Source: Gymnorhina tibicen (taxonomy: Eukaryota > Chordata > Aves > Passeriformes > Artamidae). Taken from it: 64,000 nucleotides of DNA. Shown piece by piece: positions 34,521-47,990 of the stretch (within the stretch, counting starts at the first letter, position 1; the number at the start of each line of letters is the position of its first letter). The notes under the pieces were generated by a model. It was not told the origin of the DNA, did no database searches, and worked only from the letters and a program-made list of their open reading frames with translations. Location of the stretch: assembly GCA_013399875.1 (NCBI GenBank), contig VXAZ01003887.1, positions 62,001 to 126,000 of the forward strand, given 5' to 3'. Both the position numbers and the translations under genes were made by a program.

Positions 34521-37500
34521 GTAAGAACACCAGAAAAATCCATTCATTTTTCTTTACAAGTTAATATAGTAACTGTGGTGTCACTCTTGCTGTGCTTTGC
34601 TACTTGCATTAAACCCTCAAAAACAAGAAGAGAGTACTATTTCAGTAGTACATACATTACCAATTTCTTTACATTTTTATGTATGTTAGTCTCTAGCTAA
34701 GCAGACTCCACTCATCTGTTTCGTAAAATATGTCTATATGTGTTTATATCTAGCTGTAAAAACCACTAAAATGTCAGTTGTTAATTGCATCTTAGTTCCT
34801 ATCTCTCATCCAAAGCTCTTTCCTTTTTTCCCTTTAGCTTTTATTATTCAAATAGGCACTACTTTTTAATTACCTATTTTTTAACTGATTGCAATTTTTA
34901 AAGTAACTCCAAAACCATGGGTTTATAAAATATTCTATTTTCTTTATACTTGATTGTGGAGAATTAGAATAATTTTTAGCTTCAGCTGCAAATAATGATA
35001 TCTAAAAAAGTAGAGCAAGTAAAATGATACAAGAAACTGTATCTTGGGTCTTGAGTTTCTCATTTATAAAGTAGGGGACAATGGGAAGACTTAAATTAAA
35101 TTACTTTAGGATTGACAAAAAGCTTACTTTATCTTCAGGCCACACAGGGAATACCCACAACTGCAAGTAAATATGACACTGCATAATTAATAACTTGCAA
35201 AGCTAGCTACAGAATTCTGTTTCTGTGGAACCATGCTGTCAGCTTCATAGATCTCCTGCCAAGACAGGTAGGATGGAGTCAGTATATATTTACTCAGATA
35301 ATGCTTTTTAAGTGTCCTGGCATTAGATAGAAAAGCCAGAAAGGTTCTTCACTTTGAAAGTGATCTCTGGGAAGCTCTGTGACAACTACGGTTGCCAGAT
35401 AGTTTAGATATTATGAGTTGTCTTTTTCTGCTGTTATCTTCACACTTCTAAAGTGTCTTCTTCAGAGGAGAGGATGGAATTTTACATCTTTGCTGTGTGA
35501 CCTCAAGCATAGTAGTAGGTAGTAGGCTCACGAGGTCTATTTAGGTTTCATGGCTTCCTAGAGTTCTTCTGAAGGCCTCTGTATAGTAGAGGAAATCAAA
35601 CTTGATGTGACATTTATGCGGGCTCTTGGAGAAATCTCTAAAGTTCGTCACCCTCTGGACTCTAGTTAGACATCATCATGGAGGCAGCAAAGACAAGTTA
35701 TTTATCAGGGCGACTGAACATATATGGTTGTTGCCATAAACCTATATGAATGTCTGATAGAATGTGGCTATGCCTCTATAACTATGACTGCTTTGTTTTA
35801 AAAATACTCAGCAGCTAGTAGGAAAAATGATAACTGTGCACGAAGAGGTAAATAGGGTCTTGCATAGCTGACCTGCATATCTAGGGAAAAACTTCATTTA
35901 GCACATTAAGTGAGCTCAGTGCCTTGGATTTCCTGGGTATACCAAAGGCTGAGCACACATAATTGATTTGGCTATGACTATCATAGTTATCAACACTTAA
36001 AATGAGTGCTGGTTATTCATTGCCTATGCATGCAGGAGTTCATAATCACTGGCCATTCTCAAATAAGCATGAAGGAATGTGAAGTAATTTTTATAGATTT
36101 CATTATACCATGAACATGACACATGACATAATCACTATGAAGGCAGATTTTATAAAGGAATAAATGCTAATTTCTTCAGGGACAGAGGAAATAATTCATT
36201 TTATTAAATGGCTTGTTAAACCTATTTCACCAATGCTTTTATCTGTTTGATTGGCTTGGCAGTAGAGCATGCTAAAAACAGATCTAGACAGTACTTTAAA
36301 TACGGAATGAATTTTGCTACCTTAACACATTCAAAGGAATGGCATCTACTTAAAATAGTCATATTGTTTACACTGACCCTTTTCACAGAGTCACTACACT
36401 GCCTTCACTAGTATTTTACCACATGGCCTTATATTAATGAACAATTTGAACTCTGATAGGAGTGGGTGAAGCTCAAATGTTTCAACTTGGTACCTAGATC
36501 CTATAGTGAGAAGTCAAACTCTACTCAAATATTGTCTGATTTAAATACTAGAAGAAAAACGTTTCTCTGTTTTCTTCTTCTTCTGGTATCAATATAAGTA
36601 ATATGTTTGTCTTTAATCTGCAGAAGAACAAACAGACAAGTACAATATCATTTTCTTGGGAAAAATTCCACACTTGGGAAGACATCACTATCCTAAAAAT
36701 AATTATTGTGCATACATAGGACAATGGAAATACTGAAATGCTATGTTATAGATATACCTGATTCATTATTTTTCGACAATGCATACATATTGTGGTGAAT
36801 ATGATCCACTGTAAAATCAAGCTAGTGAAGGGTACAGAAGCTGTGAATGATCCCTAAGTATCTGTGGAAATGTTTACTAGCATTACAGGTTGACAGCATT
36901 GTAGACCAATAATCTGATTTTGCATGGAACTCTCATTTAAAAACAAAAAAGTCAGCTTCTTTTTGAACCTGGCATTCTTATACAAAATAACTGTAAGGAC
37001 CTTTGGGGAAAATGTTCTTATTTCTTCTTGGTGGTTTGTTCGTTTGTTTGTGGTTTTGTGGGTGGGTGTTTTATTTGTTTTGGTTTTTTTTACTTTTGGA
37101 GCAGTAACCATAAGGATACACTAAGTGAGGTAGTAAATTCTTTAATGGATAAAAAAGACTGTGGAACTTGACTGAACAAGCTGAAGCCTACCAATAGAGT
37201 GCAGAGGTTTGCCCACCAACATGACTGTACTGGGATTCAAATTTTGAAGTTCTCTGATCCACGCTTATTTAATACTTATTAACCTCAGTAACATCTTACA
37301 CTATATACCTACTTTGTGTGATTCTTGAATATGTAATTGATCACAATATTGTCCCTTGCTAGAGCAATATAAGCAGATTACAGACAATGGCATCCCAGGA
37401 AACACTGCAATAGTAAAGCTACAAATTACCAGTAAAATTGGCATGTTACAGTTATCTATTTATGGGTTTAGGGTTTTCTGTGAAATGTGATAGTTTTCAT

Positions 37501-40500
37501 TGCAAGACCTAGTCTTAAGGTTCTTATTTCTCATGTTGAAAAGAGCAGAATTCCTAAAAAACCTCAGACAGTTTTAATGCACAATGAATGTCAGTTCTTG
37601 ATAGAAAAGTGTCCTTAGACAAGTTAATCAATCTTCTAATAGGGCACCAGTGACTACAGGGTATTTCCTTGTACTTATTAATAATTATATTCAACTTGCC
37701 AATACTTACTTTTATGAAAAAATATTGGATTTCTTTACAAAAAATGGCAAGATCATTAATCCCTCTTGCAGGTAAAAATATGCCAGCCAGTGCACAAGAA
37801 AATTAATTTGATATGGCCACACAGCAACAGCAAAGACAGGACTAGAACTTAGTCCTGCTCCCCACTGCAGAAAGCATTGAATTCTGAGCATTTCTTGTGC
37901 TTTCACTGACCTTTCAACTAGGAGATATGTGTGTTTATTGAACCACAGATACTTCCAGGAGAAATTAGTCCAGAAGGAGAAAACATTATCCCAAAATGGA
38001 CTCAAGATGATAGCTGGAATGCATTGTTCCGATGCACATTTCTGGATGATAATCAGTTTAGCATGTGGGCACACTTTTTTAAAGAACTATTCATGGAACT
38101 AGTTGTCTATGCAGGTGTTCCAAGACCAGCTCCATCAGACAGTACTGTACTTCTGTGTTACTTCCAGAAATGCTGAGCCTGAACCATTAGGTTTGAAAAT
38201 GGCTTATCTGGAAAATATTATTGTGAGGTGAATCAAACTAAATTAATACCATCACTGGTGCTTGGAAAGAATGTGGCTGTGCTTAAAAACTGCAGTAGTG
38301 CTGTCCAAATTCTCTCACAAATTGTTCCAACCAGTAGCTGTTACTATTAGTATAATTGAAAAATAGATTCAAATAGTTCCATTAGTGGTATTTCAATGTC
38401 ACTTTGGAATGCCATGAAATGGCATAGGATAGAATGAGTCAGTAACATTATATTATTGATTTTAGTACAGCCTTATTTTTCTTACAGTAGCATAAGAAAG
38501 AATTAGGGTGCATTCATTAAGATGCTCTGAATTATATTTAACAGGAAAAGGGTTACAGATTACAAATATTCTTTAAATACTTCACCATAGCTACTGAATT
38601 TCATGCATATTTACTGACACCCTCAGAATAAGCTGAGTGCAGATTTGACTTAAATCTATAGTATTCAACACTGAAATGAAAAACCCATGGTAGAAGCAGC
38701 ACTAGAGTACTGAGAAGGGACAGGTAAATGTAACAGCCAGTGTCACAGCTCTAGGTCAGTTCAGAGACCTTTTCCTGGAGCACTCAGCAACTTGGAAAGT
38801 TTTGGGTAAGTAAAAACAGATGCATAACTCAAGCCTTGTTACTAAACTAAGAAAAAATTTCAGATTTGGCTTGAAGCAATGTTGTTCACGCACATCTCTC
38901 CATGAGCAATAGTGTGGGAGGAAGAGTTTCTCACAAAGGAATGGATGGCAAGTTGAAGGTTCTTGATATCTTCAACCAGCTTATCCTCCTATAGCCTCCT
39001 CTTCCAAAATTTTACAGTAATGAAGAAACAGTTAAATTGCTTTTAGTATGATTTTGGGCAACAGCAGGAAAAGGAGAGTCAAGCTTCTTTTAGATTCAGA
39101 AGCATGCCATTTTTTCTTCAGCTAGGGAAAACTTTTGGAAAAGACACTGAAATCTTGCATTTACTTTTTGTAGCTGTGATGTTCACCCTTTTCATGATCC
39201 GGCTGGTTTTCCAGTTAATTTTCTTTCTAATTTATTTCTCAATGAAAACTGATACCAACTGTAAAATTAGTTTTTTATTTATTATCCTCACTTTCTTTTT
39301 TTATTTGCATAGTAACTTCTAATTTGAAAGTTTCCTAGCATAATAGAGTACTTTTAGAGGGATGTTTTCTTTCTTGTGTGTATTCCAGCCACACACACAT
39401 CATAGCCTTGATGGGACTAGAATACACCCTGGACCTTAAAAATTTATTGCAGTTATTGGACTGAAGGAAGTGGAATATGGATGGAAATGAGAAAAATTTT
39501 CCTAAGAAAATTATCTTTCTACAAAGTAACCAATATCTCATGGAAAAATAGGGTAAGTAAATATCCATGTTTAGAGGCAAACACCATTTTAGTATTTAAT
39601 CAGCCAAACAGGTCTCTGTATTTCCAAGACTAGTAAAATCAGAATAGATGAATGTTTGACTGTGTCCAGCTTTCATGATGATTTTGTGAGTCAGAGCGTT
39701 GCTGCTACGTTTCACTGTCCAGAAGCTGCTGAGAAACATGTATGTTCAAAAACAGATGGGACTCTGTATTATGCCAAATATGAACAGTTGACTTTTATTT
39801 TCATTTTTACTTTTTTCTCTTTTGGGAGGAGGAGAATGGAGGTCATTATTTCCTTTTCATTTAAGCAGATCCTTCATGTCAAAGAGATCCAATTCCTTTT
39901 AAATCAATGAACTTATGTATCATTTCACTGTCATTACGGGTTCTGGCTTTACTAGTAGCTGTAAAAAAAATTCTTACTAGCTGCATTTTATCCTAAAAAA
40001 TAATTGTGGGTTCCTTGATTAAAAAAAGTATTTTAGGATAAGATTATTTAAAAATTGCTGTCGACTTTTTGTTTGGGTTTTTTTTGTTTGGTGGGGTTTT
40101 TTTGTTTTTTGTTTTTTTGTATTTAATCGGTGGATTAACTCGATATACACTTTTAACTTGTAAAAATACAGAAATACAAACCAGGGGGTACCTTTAAATA
40201 ATCTGCTTTAGATTTTCTTTTTCTTTGATTCAAGTATTTTGCATGAATGAGGTTACACTTGCACACCCGTCTTTGAATGAGTCTCCGATGTTCCTGATTG
40301 AGAAGCCTGCAGAGACTCAAACTGTTGTTGTTATGAGGTCATGCTGGTGTACATTGCTCCTTGGAGCTGGATATAACTGTTTTTGCCATTCTCTGTCTAT
40401 GCCTTTTGTTTAATATTAATGTTAAGGATCAGTTTCTGCATTGCTTCTCTTTTTCTCCAGTTTTGGCAAACGAGTGAAGGTTTATGGGACACGTATGAGA

Positions 40501-40583
40501 TCATTTATTGAGTGTCACGAGAAGCACATTCTTCATGTAATTTGATACAGGAGCTACTATGGTAGACACATTTTGATTTTAAG
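34521..40583. other. AT-rich interval without recognisable genes
   Basis: No gene or transposon family recognised in 6 kb. The T/G-rich patches at about 37025-37095 and 40066-40118 are low complexity. Opposed frames at 37712-38074 (minus, 120 codons) and 37931-38176 (plus, 81 codons) overlap and have no recognisable domains. Confidence 0.6.
40066..40118. repeat. T/G-rich low-complexity tract
   Basis: Runs of 4 to 8 T are separated by G or GGGG over about 50 bp. This is a simple low-complexity tract; a degraded poly-T tail of an old insertion is possible but not shown. Confidence 0.8.
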
Positions 40584-40806
40584 TGGTAAATAAGTTTGGT
40601 CAAACCCACGTAACTTGTCAATGTAAGTTAAGTTGCTCGGGAACTAGACAAGGATACACACTGGGCTATTCAGTTATTTCTCTATTGAACTGGTAAATTA
40701 GGATGTGAAAATCCACATAACCTGTCATTCTGTAGGTTAAAATTATTGTGAATAGGTCTATGATACACACCAGGCTATTTAAGTAATTTTAAAAATTGTG
40801 TTGGTA
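40584..40806 (+). repeat. Ancient diverged tandem duplication, about 110-bp unit
   Basis: Two consecutive segments align along their length: copy A at 40584-40691 and copy B at 40692-40802. Shared anchors in the same order are GGTAAAT at the start, CCACRTAACYTGTCA, GTAAGTTAA/GTAGGTTAA, GATACACAC, GGCTATT and AAGT/CAGTTATTT-like sequence. A further GGTAAT at 40803 begins a possible third unit that is lost at once. The copies have diverged considerably (I judge about 60-70% identity), so the duplication is old. No coding frame is preserved between them. Confidence 0.8.
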
Positions 40807-42480
40807 ATGGATAACTCTGTTTTGTACACTGGAGCTTTTAAATCCATATCTTATTGACTTTGGCTTCTTTCCTCTAGCACCACCCAGCCCAGTCTGTATG
40901 ATGAAGGAGCTAGTAGACTCTCAAGGCAAATGAATCACAGAAAGTGTAGTCTTATATTTTTCAGATTAAATATGTTATTCAAAGCCCCACATCTGAAGGC
41001 AACTAAAAGGAACCACATCCAACTTCCTTCTGTGCAAGAATGTTTTAGGCCTGCATATATCTTTTTGCTTTCCATAATCTTATTTAACAGTTGTTTTATG
41101 CATTAGATAAATTCACAAATCTGACATCTTCAGAGTTTCATCCACAGTCTCATCAAAATAAAGTTTCTATCTCTATGATTATAGGATTGGATAATGAATA
41201 TAAATCAACTTCACTAATTAAAGTTTTAACTATCTTTAACTGGGCTTTGATTTTTTAACTCTACTGAATTCCTTTGTCTTATTAAGCCATTATTCCCCTT
41301 CATTTCCTTTTTGTTTTTCTCTTTTCTGTTTTATAGCAAAAATCTGAGATTGATAAAACTTTGGGGAAGAATAAGGTAGAGTATTTACAAAATAGAAGTA
41401 ATACAGGCCTCTCCACCAGCTCCCCCTACCAGAAGAGCTCACATGGGATCTGCTCAAGATCACCTTAGATTTACTGTGTTCTCTCTTCTGAGGCAACCAA
41501 ACTCTGCTTTTGACAGGCTCCCTTTTTCAGTGTGATGGAGATACAGCTTCACATCTGTGAGCTAAGCCACTGTCTCATTCAACGCAGTCCACTGCACAGT
41601 AAAGTTAATAGAAATTTTGTTTAATCATTAACAACCCAGGCTAGAATTGATTAATTAACAGTGACAAAACATTTTATCCCAGTCAGCTCTCTTCTCCCTC
41701 ACCCCAAATTTTCACCTTATATTTTATGGAACACCTGTCTCTTATTTAGTTGTTTTTGTTTCATAAAGTTTCAGTATCTTTTTCCTAGCAAAAGATTTCC
41801 TATTCTTTGGAAAGGAATATGGTTTGGATCTGCCACAGATGGCAGGGTATTCTGGATAGGCTGCAGTTTCTGAGAAGGTGGCTCTGAACTCTACATCACA
41901 CACGTGGCAAGGTCGGCATGTCCAAGATACCCACAGAGAAAGGTCATTTCCCCAGGACTTTCAGACATCTGTTGTTTTCATTGGAGCTACTGGTACTGTT
42001 TCTTCAGGAATGCTAGATATGTGAGAACCTAGCCAAATTCACTCTTTACCAGGCACACAAATTGTCAGGTCAAAATAAAGAAATAATGAGGATGCATGGA
42101 TGTGCAGTCCAAGATGTTAGACATGGCTACAGGTCTAGCCAACACTTTGGAGGGCTCACTTAGTGCTATGAGAAAGCAAGAGGCTGTAGGACCAGATGTC
42201 TTCTAGCTACTCTATTTTTACTTCAGCTGATGAAAACAATTTCTGTTTTACTCTTCACGTAAGGTTTCCTTATCCTTGCTTTGACATCACATTGATAATG
42301 AAGTGTCTTTGATTGCTTGCCCTCCTACTCCAAAATCTTCCAGATTTTAAAGTCACAGTACAGCTTCTCACCAGCTATTTTCTCCTGATATTTCAAGAAG
42401 GGTAGAAACAGCTTAAAACCCACCACTCCTTATCTATTTACAAAATTTGCAAAAAATATACTTCACTTGATGTTGATGAA
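40807..42480. other. AT-rich interval without recognisable genes
   Basis: Nothing recognised; open frames at most 70 codons. Confidence 0.6.
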
Positions 42481-42988
42481 TGTCAGTTTCAGGGGGTGTT
42501 CTGGGTGGGTGCTACGACCTCCCGAACTGACTCCAACAGAAAGTTGCTTGGCAGCCACTGTATTCACACACACTGGATAGCTTCTTCGACAGATCGACAG
42601 CAAAGAGGCAGGAAGGGTCTTTGTGTGGCATTTCCACAGCAGAGGTTTATTTCAGCCCCTCATGTGAAGTGTACCAGTTGCAAAAGACCAAAAGGACTGG
42701 AGGGTCCAAGGTTAGATACAGGGGCGGGGAAAGCATCAGGGACCAATGGTCTGAGGGCACAGAGGCGCTGCACAGGCAGGACTGGGGTACGGGAGCCAAT
42801 GGGGAAATTCTGAGGGAGTGGCAAGGAACAAGGGCCAATGGAAGAGCAGGGAAGGGAGAATTTTCTAGGGAAAGAACAGATAAGGTATAAGGGGGCAGGG
42901 AGGCCAACTGGCCAACCGGGGAAGCAGAACTGGGATACATTAACATAATGAAACAGAGCATCCTGGGAGAGGCTTTTTCAGTTCACCA
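42481..42988 (-). mobile_element. Endogenous retrovirus LTR, sense minus
   Basis: On the minus strand the block begins near 42988 with TGGTGAACTGAAAAAGCC. It continues through 'catcctgggag'-type and 'ccaattggcc'-like U3 sequence and a TTATACC promoter-like site (complement near 42884-42890). An AATAAA polyadenylation signal (complement of 42646-42651) is followed by 'cctctgctgtggaaatgcc', and the U5 ends '...ccacccagaaca' at 42497 or '...gaaactgaca' at 42481. GC and CpG are raised relative to the flanks. The exact ends and target duplication are unresolved. The 89-106 codon frames on both strands (42496-42961) are by-products. Confidence 0.75.
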
Positions 42989-43535
42989 TAACCTGAGGAA
43001 TTTCTATTCCTAGGGATAGTGCCACCAATGTGACTCTCTTGGTTCTGTGTGCTACAGCCTCTTTGGTCATCAGAGATGAGCTGCATCTAAGAACCTCCAT
43101 GTCAGTTCACTTCTTGATTTCTTGTTATCTACTAGAGTTTCATGGCTTTTGAAGGAGACAAGCTAAAGCCTGGGAGGAGCATACAGGCACATGGCAACCA
43201 GTTCTGCGCTTCAGAGGGAGAACACTTCCTTCTTCTTAGTTTGGTGTGATTCCAGTGCAACTGAAACAGCTGAGTCATCTGCTGCATTTATTTACACTTT
43301 GGCAAAAGTTTATCACTTTGTTACATTTGCACAAGCAAAATAACTCACAGCTTACGTATAATGAATCCCTTTGGTCTGTTCATTTTGGTTCATTTATTCA
43401 TTCATCCAATGATTTTTATGTACTACGGAGTGTGTTAGTCCAAAGTGTTTACTATACAAGTAAATATAAAGTAACTGATGCTCAGTTACTGAGGTTGCTT
43501 ATTTTTATTAGATACTACAGTCACAGATTTTGCAT
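42989..43535. other. Interval without recognisable genes
   Basis: No repeat family recognised. A 106-codon frame at 43246-43566 runs into the CR1 copy and is rich in Leu, His and Phe without a recognisable domain. Confidence 0.5.
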
Positions 43536-43775
43536 AATAGAATCAGAGAATCACAGAATATCTTGAGCTGGAAGGGATCCACAAGGACCATTGAATTCCA
43601 GCTCCTTGCACTGTACAGACACCCCAAGAGTCACACCATGTGCCTTGGTGTGAGAGCATTGTCCAAACACTTCTTGAACTCTCAGGCTTGGTGCTGTGAC
43701 CACTTCCCTGCTTCCTATCAATAGGAACACAAAGGCTTCTCTTAACATCACAGAACTCAGCATTTCTTTTCAAAT
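43536..43775 (-). mobile_element. CR1 LINE 3' end, minus strand
   Basis: This is a CR1 3' end in reverse orientation. The complement of the ATTCT-type tail lies at 43536-43560 ('atagaatcagagaatcacag'), followed by 'gagctggaagggatcc' and 'ccaaacacttcttgaactc', the standard reverse image of the CR1 3' UTR and C-terminal coding end. It is 5'-truncated at about 43775, as is usual for CR1. The small frames across it are non-functional. Confidence 0.88.
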
Positions 43776-44972
43776 GTCCAAAAATGACGTAACAGTGAAA
43801 TCTTGGTCATTTGAAATGCAAAGCTGACAGAAGTCAGTGGAAGCTTTTGAGCCCTTTACACTGACTTGGAATTTCACTAGTTCTGCCATTTTTATGCTCT
43901 TTTTTTGGTGTTATTTATATACAATACAATATAATTTTTATATGAAACAGAATAACATGCAGTCAACAGCTCATACAGAATCTTCCCTGGCCAATATTAC
44001 GGGATAACCTACCTCCCTTTCCTGCACACTGCCTGATAGATGAGGAAGAAATAGACGGGTACAGACTGTTATTAGCCTGTAGACTAACCCTGGTCCTTTG
44101 TTTCAGTTCCTTACCTGTTAAGTATGGAACATGTTACCTATCACCTCTGCAAGTTTCAGAAATCTCCATATAAAATATTTTATGTTATTAGTGTGCATAT
44201 AAAAGGAAAAGGTTTCCATTTATTTAGCTAATGTCAATGCCAATGTTTAAAACTGGTCAGCTGTATCTCTAAAAAAATTAAGCCTTTTTTTTCCTATTTA
44301 GTAGAAGGGGAGGAGAAAACGCAGGCAAGAAGGAGGGTCAGAAGAATGTGTTCTGCAGAACAAAAACTCACTTTTGTGGATGTTTGCAGCAAAGCTCTCC
44401 TTTATTCTCCAAGCAAAACTTCAAACTCCCCTGTAGCAGCAGCCAGGTCCATTTTCCATCTTCTCCCATTAAGTGCTACTCTTCCAATTTCACTCATAAA
44501 AATATTATTTTAGGGAAGTGTAAAATCAGTTCCAATTTCAAGGTCTGTAATTCTAAGGCTGAATAAAAGCTATTTGAATATTACAAGTTTTGGTTTAATC
44601 CAAAAAGCATAGCTTGCAATTCCACATGGGTTTTTTGTTCCTTCTCTGTGGCTGAGATTGATGAAAGCATAAAACAAGAGAAAGAAAAATCAAGGAGAAA
44701 ATAATAAACCTGGAGCAATCTTACTAATAAATTATCATATGGAATGCCATGACAGTGAATTATATATACCTGTATCACTTAGAAACCACTTTTTAAAGAA
44801 GTTTTTCATATATATTTCAGTATTATCTATGCTAAATTTGGGCTGACAAATAAAATGAACTACTGTGAGAGCTCGACAGTCTAATTTCAGTAGAAGGGGA
44901 GTGATGTCTTAAATTCTGAGCACGAACCTGCAGATGAAATCATAACCTTAAAACCAACCTAGCAGTTTACAT
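43776..44972. other. AT-rich interval without recognisable genes
   Basis: Nothing firmly recognised. A short segment at about 43822-43865 ('agaagtcagtggaagctttt') resembles the old sauropsid repeat mentioned at 8673, but it is too short to call. Confidence 0.5.
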
Positions 44973-45037
44973 GGGGGGGGGGGGGGGGGGGGGTTGGTGG
45001 GGGTANNNNNNNNNNNNNNNNNNNNNNGGGGGGGGGG
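44973..45037. repeat. Poly-G tract with assembly gap
   Basis: A run of 21 G (44973-44993), then TTGGTGGGGGTA, a gap of 22 N (45006-45027) and another run of G to about 45037. A tract of this kind can form G-quadruplexes and is hard to sequence, so the stated gap size is unreliable. It is isolated in AT-rich DNA. Confidence 0.92.
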
Positions 45038-47874
45038 CGGAGTTTGTAGGTGTGTACAGAAGCATACACACATATAAAAACATAGCAATCAGCAATATCA
45101 ACCTCCTATTTAAAACACAGCATTAAGAAAACTGTCCTGTAGCTACATGTACTACTAATACGTGATCACAGGCAGGACATTTTAAAGTCATAGAGAGAAA
45201 TTCAAAAGAAAATGGTGCTAAGTGGCCTTTTTGGAAATCTTAAAGCTACAAATAACCCACAAAATATCACATTCAAGGAGAAATTTAGAGATTGATTTTA
45301 GGGAGTTCAAACTGATCTATTTCCAGAATGGTACCCACCTAGATGGAAGAATTATGAACTTTTCAGTAGAGAAATATATTCTTTCTTAAAGAAAGGAGAT
45401 TTTTTTCCAAAGGTCTTTTCAAAATAATGAGTGGCAGAAATGGTAGATAAAGTTCAGTAGAACTTTGTCCTGACAGACAAAATGGCAGAAAAACTCCAAT
45501 CTGAACAGTGAACAAGAATTATTATATAAAAGAACATATCTAGGGTAGGCCATAGTGTATCTAATTTTCTAGATTAATCTTGAGTCAAAAGTTGACTGCC
45601 TTGATCCAGAGGAGCAAAGCAGTGTAAATCTTCCTCTTACAGAGTCCTGACCTAGCCCTCACACTAGCTTATCACCACCTGACAGTTGAGTTGATAGCTG
45701 AAGTTTATAGTTTTGTTTTTACTGTAACATTTGATAAAGCAAACACAAGTTGTGTGGGTTTTTTCTTTATAGGTAAAAATGAAATCAAATATTAAATTGT
45801 CACATTGAAAAAATAAATAAGTCAATGAACCTTATCTAGTGACATCTGAGACAAAATAATGCCAGCACCAGGCAGCTATTTGACTGCAAGGACAGGTCTT
45901 GCAGAAAAAAATGTAGTTGTCTGGAACTAAATGGGACAGCTTAAAAACCCAAATTAAGAAATATTTTATAGTTTGATTGTATTTTTCTGATTATATCAAT
46001 TTCTTGCTCTACATGGCAAGGATATGACAGAGTTTGCAGCACTGGAAATTTCTCCTCTAAGTTGCATACACGCCATGCAAAATACAAACATTTTTATTAT
46101 TATTAATATTATTAAATTCATAGAATTTGTAGGGTTTTAAAAATACTAAAACTGAGGCTGGTCACCATTATTTCAGTATATTTATCATATGACCAATAGC
46201 AAAAATTAAGCAGACAGATCCACACTATTAGCAATAAAGTTGCCAAAGTTTAATTCTTGGTGAGTTTTCATACTTATGTTTTAGAAATCACAGTTTGTTG
46301 TACAAACTGGAAAAACTGAAGTACTATCTGTGAAATAGTAGCACAGTGGAAATGGAACAATATTGCTTTTTGTTCTCTATGGCCATCAATCTTGCGATCA
46401 AGAAGCAAGTCCCTGGAAAAAAAGTCTGGTAAGACAGATTTTGAATTTAAAAATTGGCTATAGCCTGATCAGAAGCCACAACCACATTTCAACTGAGGAT
46501 GACACTGAGCTTTAAGGGGAATGGATCTCATTTAGTGACTTTAAAGAGCAACACTCTTTTAAAAATAAGCTGCAGACTGATAATTCCCGAATATCTTAAT
46601 CTAATTTTTTTGTTAATTTTGCTCTCTCCTTTGTTTTCAAAAAGACAGCTAATAAACAACCTCATTTATTAATCTGATGGTTAATCTATTTTACATTAAG
46701 CATAACAACAATCTGGATTCTAAAGTTTCCTCTGAATTGGGTAAGGTGCCTCATGTGTGGATGTAAATTCATAACAGGATTTGGGCACCTAAGGGACACT
46801 TGACCACTAACTCCAAAAAAGAGTAATCACCATTATCACCATTACCATCATGATAGCAATCCATCTGTTAATAAATTCTTACTCTGCCTGAGTAGAGCAT
46901 GTTTTTTTCTAAAACACAAAACCTCTGTAGCCCTCAAAGTGCAAACAAGAAAAAGCCTCTTTTTTATATGTGATTCCACATTCGAACACTCTGTTCATGG
47001 TTTTCTGCCACTCAATTATTCAGTCAAGAAACAACAAGCAAAAGGAGACTTTGTATATGAAACAAATGGCAAATGTTTGTACCTGCTGAAATGTTGCTCT
47101 TCTGGAGGGAAAATTGCTCTCTGTACATTAAATAGTCTCATTAAAGAAATGCACAACAACAAGTATTCATACCATAACTACAACATTTGTGCCACTAATT
47201 TATTTATTAAAGGTCTTTTTAGTAAATACTGTCAAATAAAACCAGACTGTTGTTTACATCTCTGAAGAGTAATAAACAGGAGACAATTAACTGCTAATTA
47301 TTTCCACCCGGTGAACTCCATTTTGAGAGGTTTTGATTAATTAACAGTGGGGATCTATCATCATCATTTGCTGGTGAGAAGAGAAAAAATAACAATTTAC
47401 ATCAAATCAACATTAATCTGAAGTGAGGTCTTTGTCCATTTTCTGGGTCATTGCCACTAAACTCATTATAGAAATAATTGGAAAATGCAGCCACTGTTAA
47501 TCAATATAACGATATGATTTCCTTTATGAAGCTGATGGCAATTATGAGGAAGTCTGAAAAGAAATTTTAAGGAAGTAAAAAAGTATGTTCTTAAAGCATG
47601 AACATGACCTTACTCTCAGCCTGTCACGGGAAAAAAAAACCTAGTTTTTGTTTGCTTTCAAGATAGAAAAGGAGTGGTTGTTTTAGTGCTCCTTATTTCA
47701 TCTTAAGTTGGTGCCTACTCATTTCACTGAAAAAATTATGTAGAAAGATTTTAGGCTACAATAGGCGTCCAAGTTGTCTCTCAATTTCCCTGGACCAATG
47801 GCTGAAAGACTTTCAGTTGTGTGAGGGTTTTATTTGGCAGTGTGCCATAATCTGATACCGTTAGCCCTCAGTAA
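45038..47874. other. AT-rich interval, possible conserved element at 46.9-47.4 kb
   Basis: No gene or transposon recognised. ATT-rich simple sequence occurs at 46091-46118. The 46930-47420 segment has low repeat content and several homeodomain-like TAATTA/ATTAAC words. It is described under findings because conservation cannot be tested here. The 108-codon frame at 46939-47265 has no recognisable domain. Confidence 0.5.
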
Positions 47875-47990
47875 CACATCCTACCTATGCTACATTTTCT
47901 TCAGAACCCATCTTACTCTTTCTCTTGAGATGCTGGACTTTGATGATCCTTGTGGGTCCATTCCAACTCAGGATATTCTAGGATTCTATA
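47875..47990 (+). mobile_element. CR1 LINE 3' end, short, plus strand
   Basis: The last part, 'tttgatgatccttgtggg' followed by 'ccattccaactcaggat' and the tail 'attctaggattctat' at 47975-47990, is the conserved CR1 3' end. Similarity is clear for the last 60-70 bp and weaker upstream. The ATTCT-type tail gives the plus orientation. Confidence 0.85.

Noticed and set aside
37712..38176. Overlapping frames of 120 (minus) and 81 (plus) codons
   Set aside because: Opposed overlap, no domain, ordinary AT-rich flanks; chance frames.
46939..47265. 108-codon plus-strand frame
   Set aside because: No domain recognised; the segment looks more like non-coding regulatory DNA than coding DNA.
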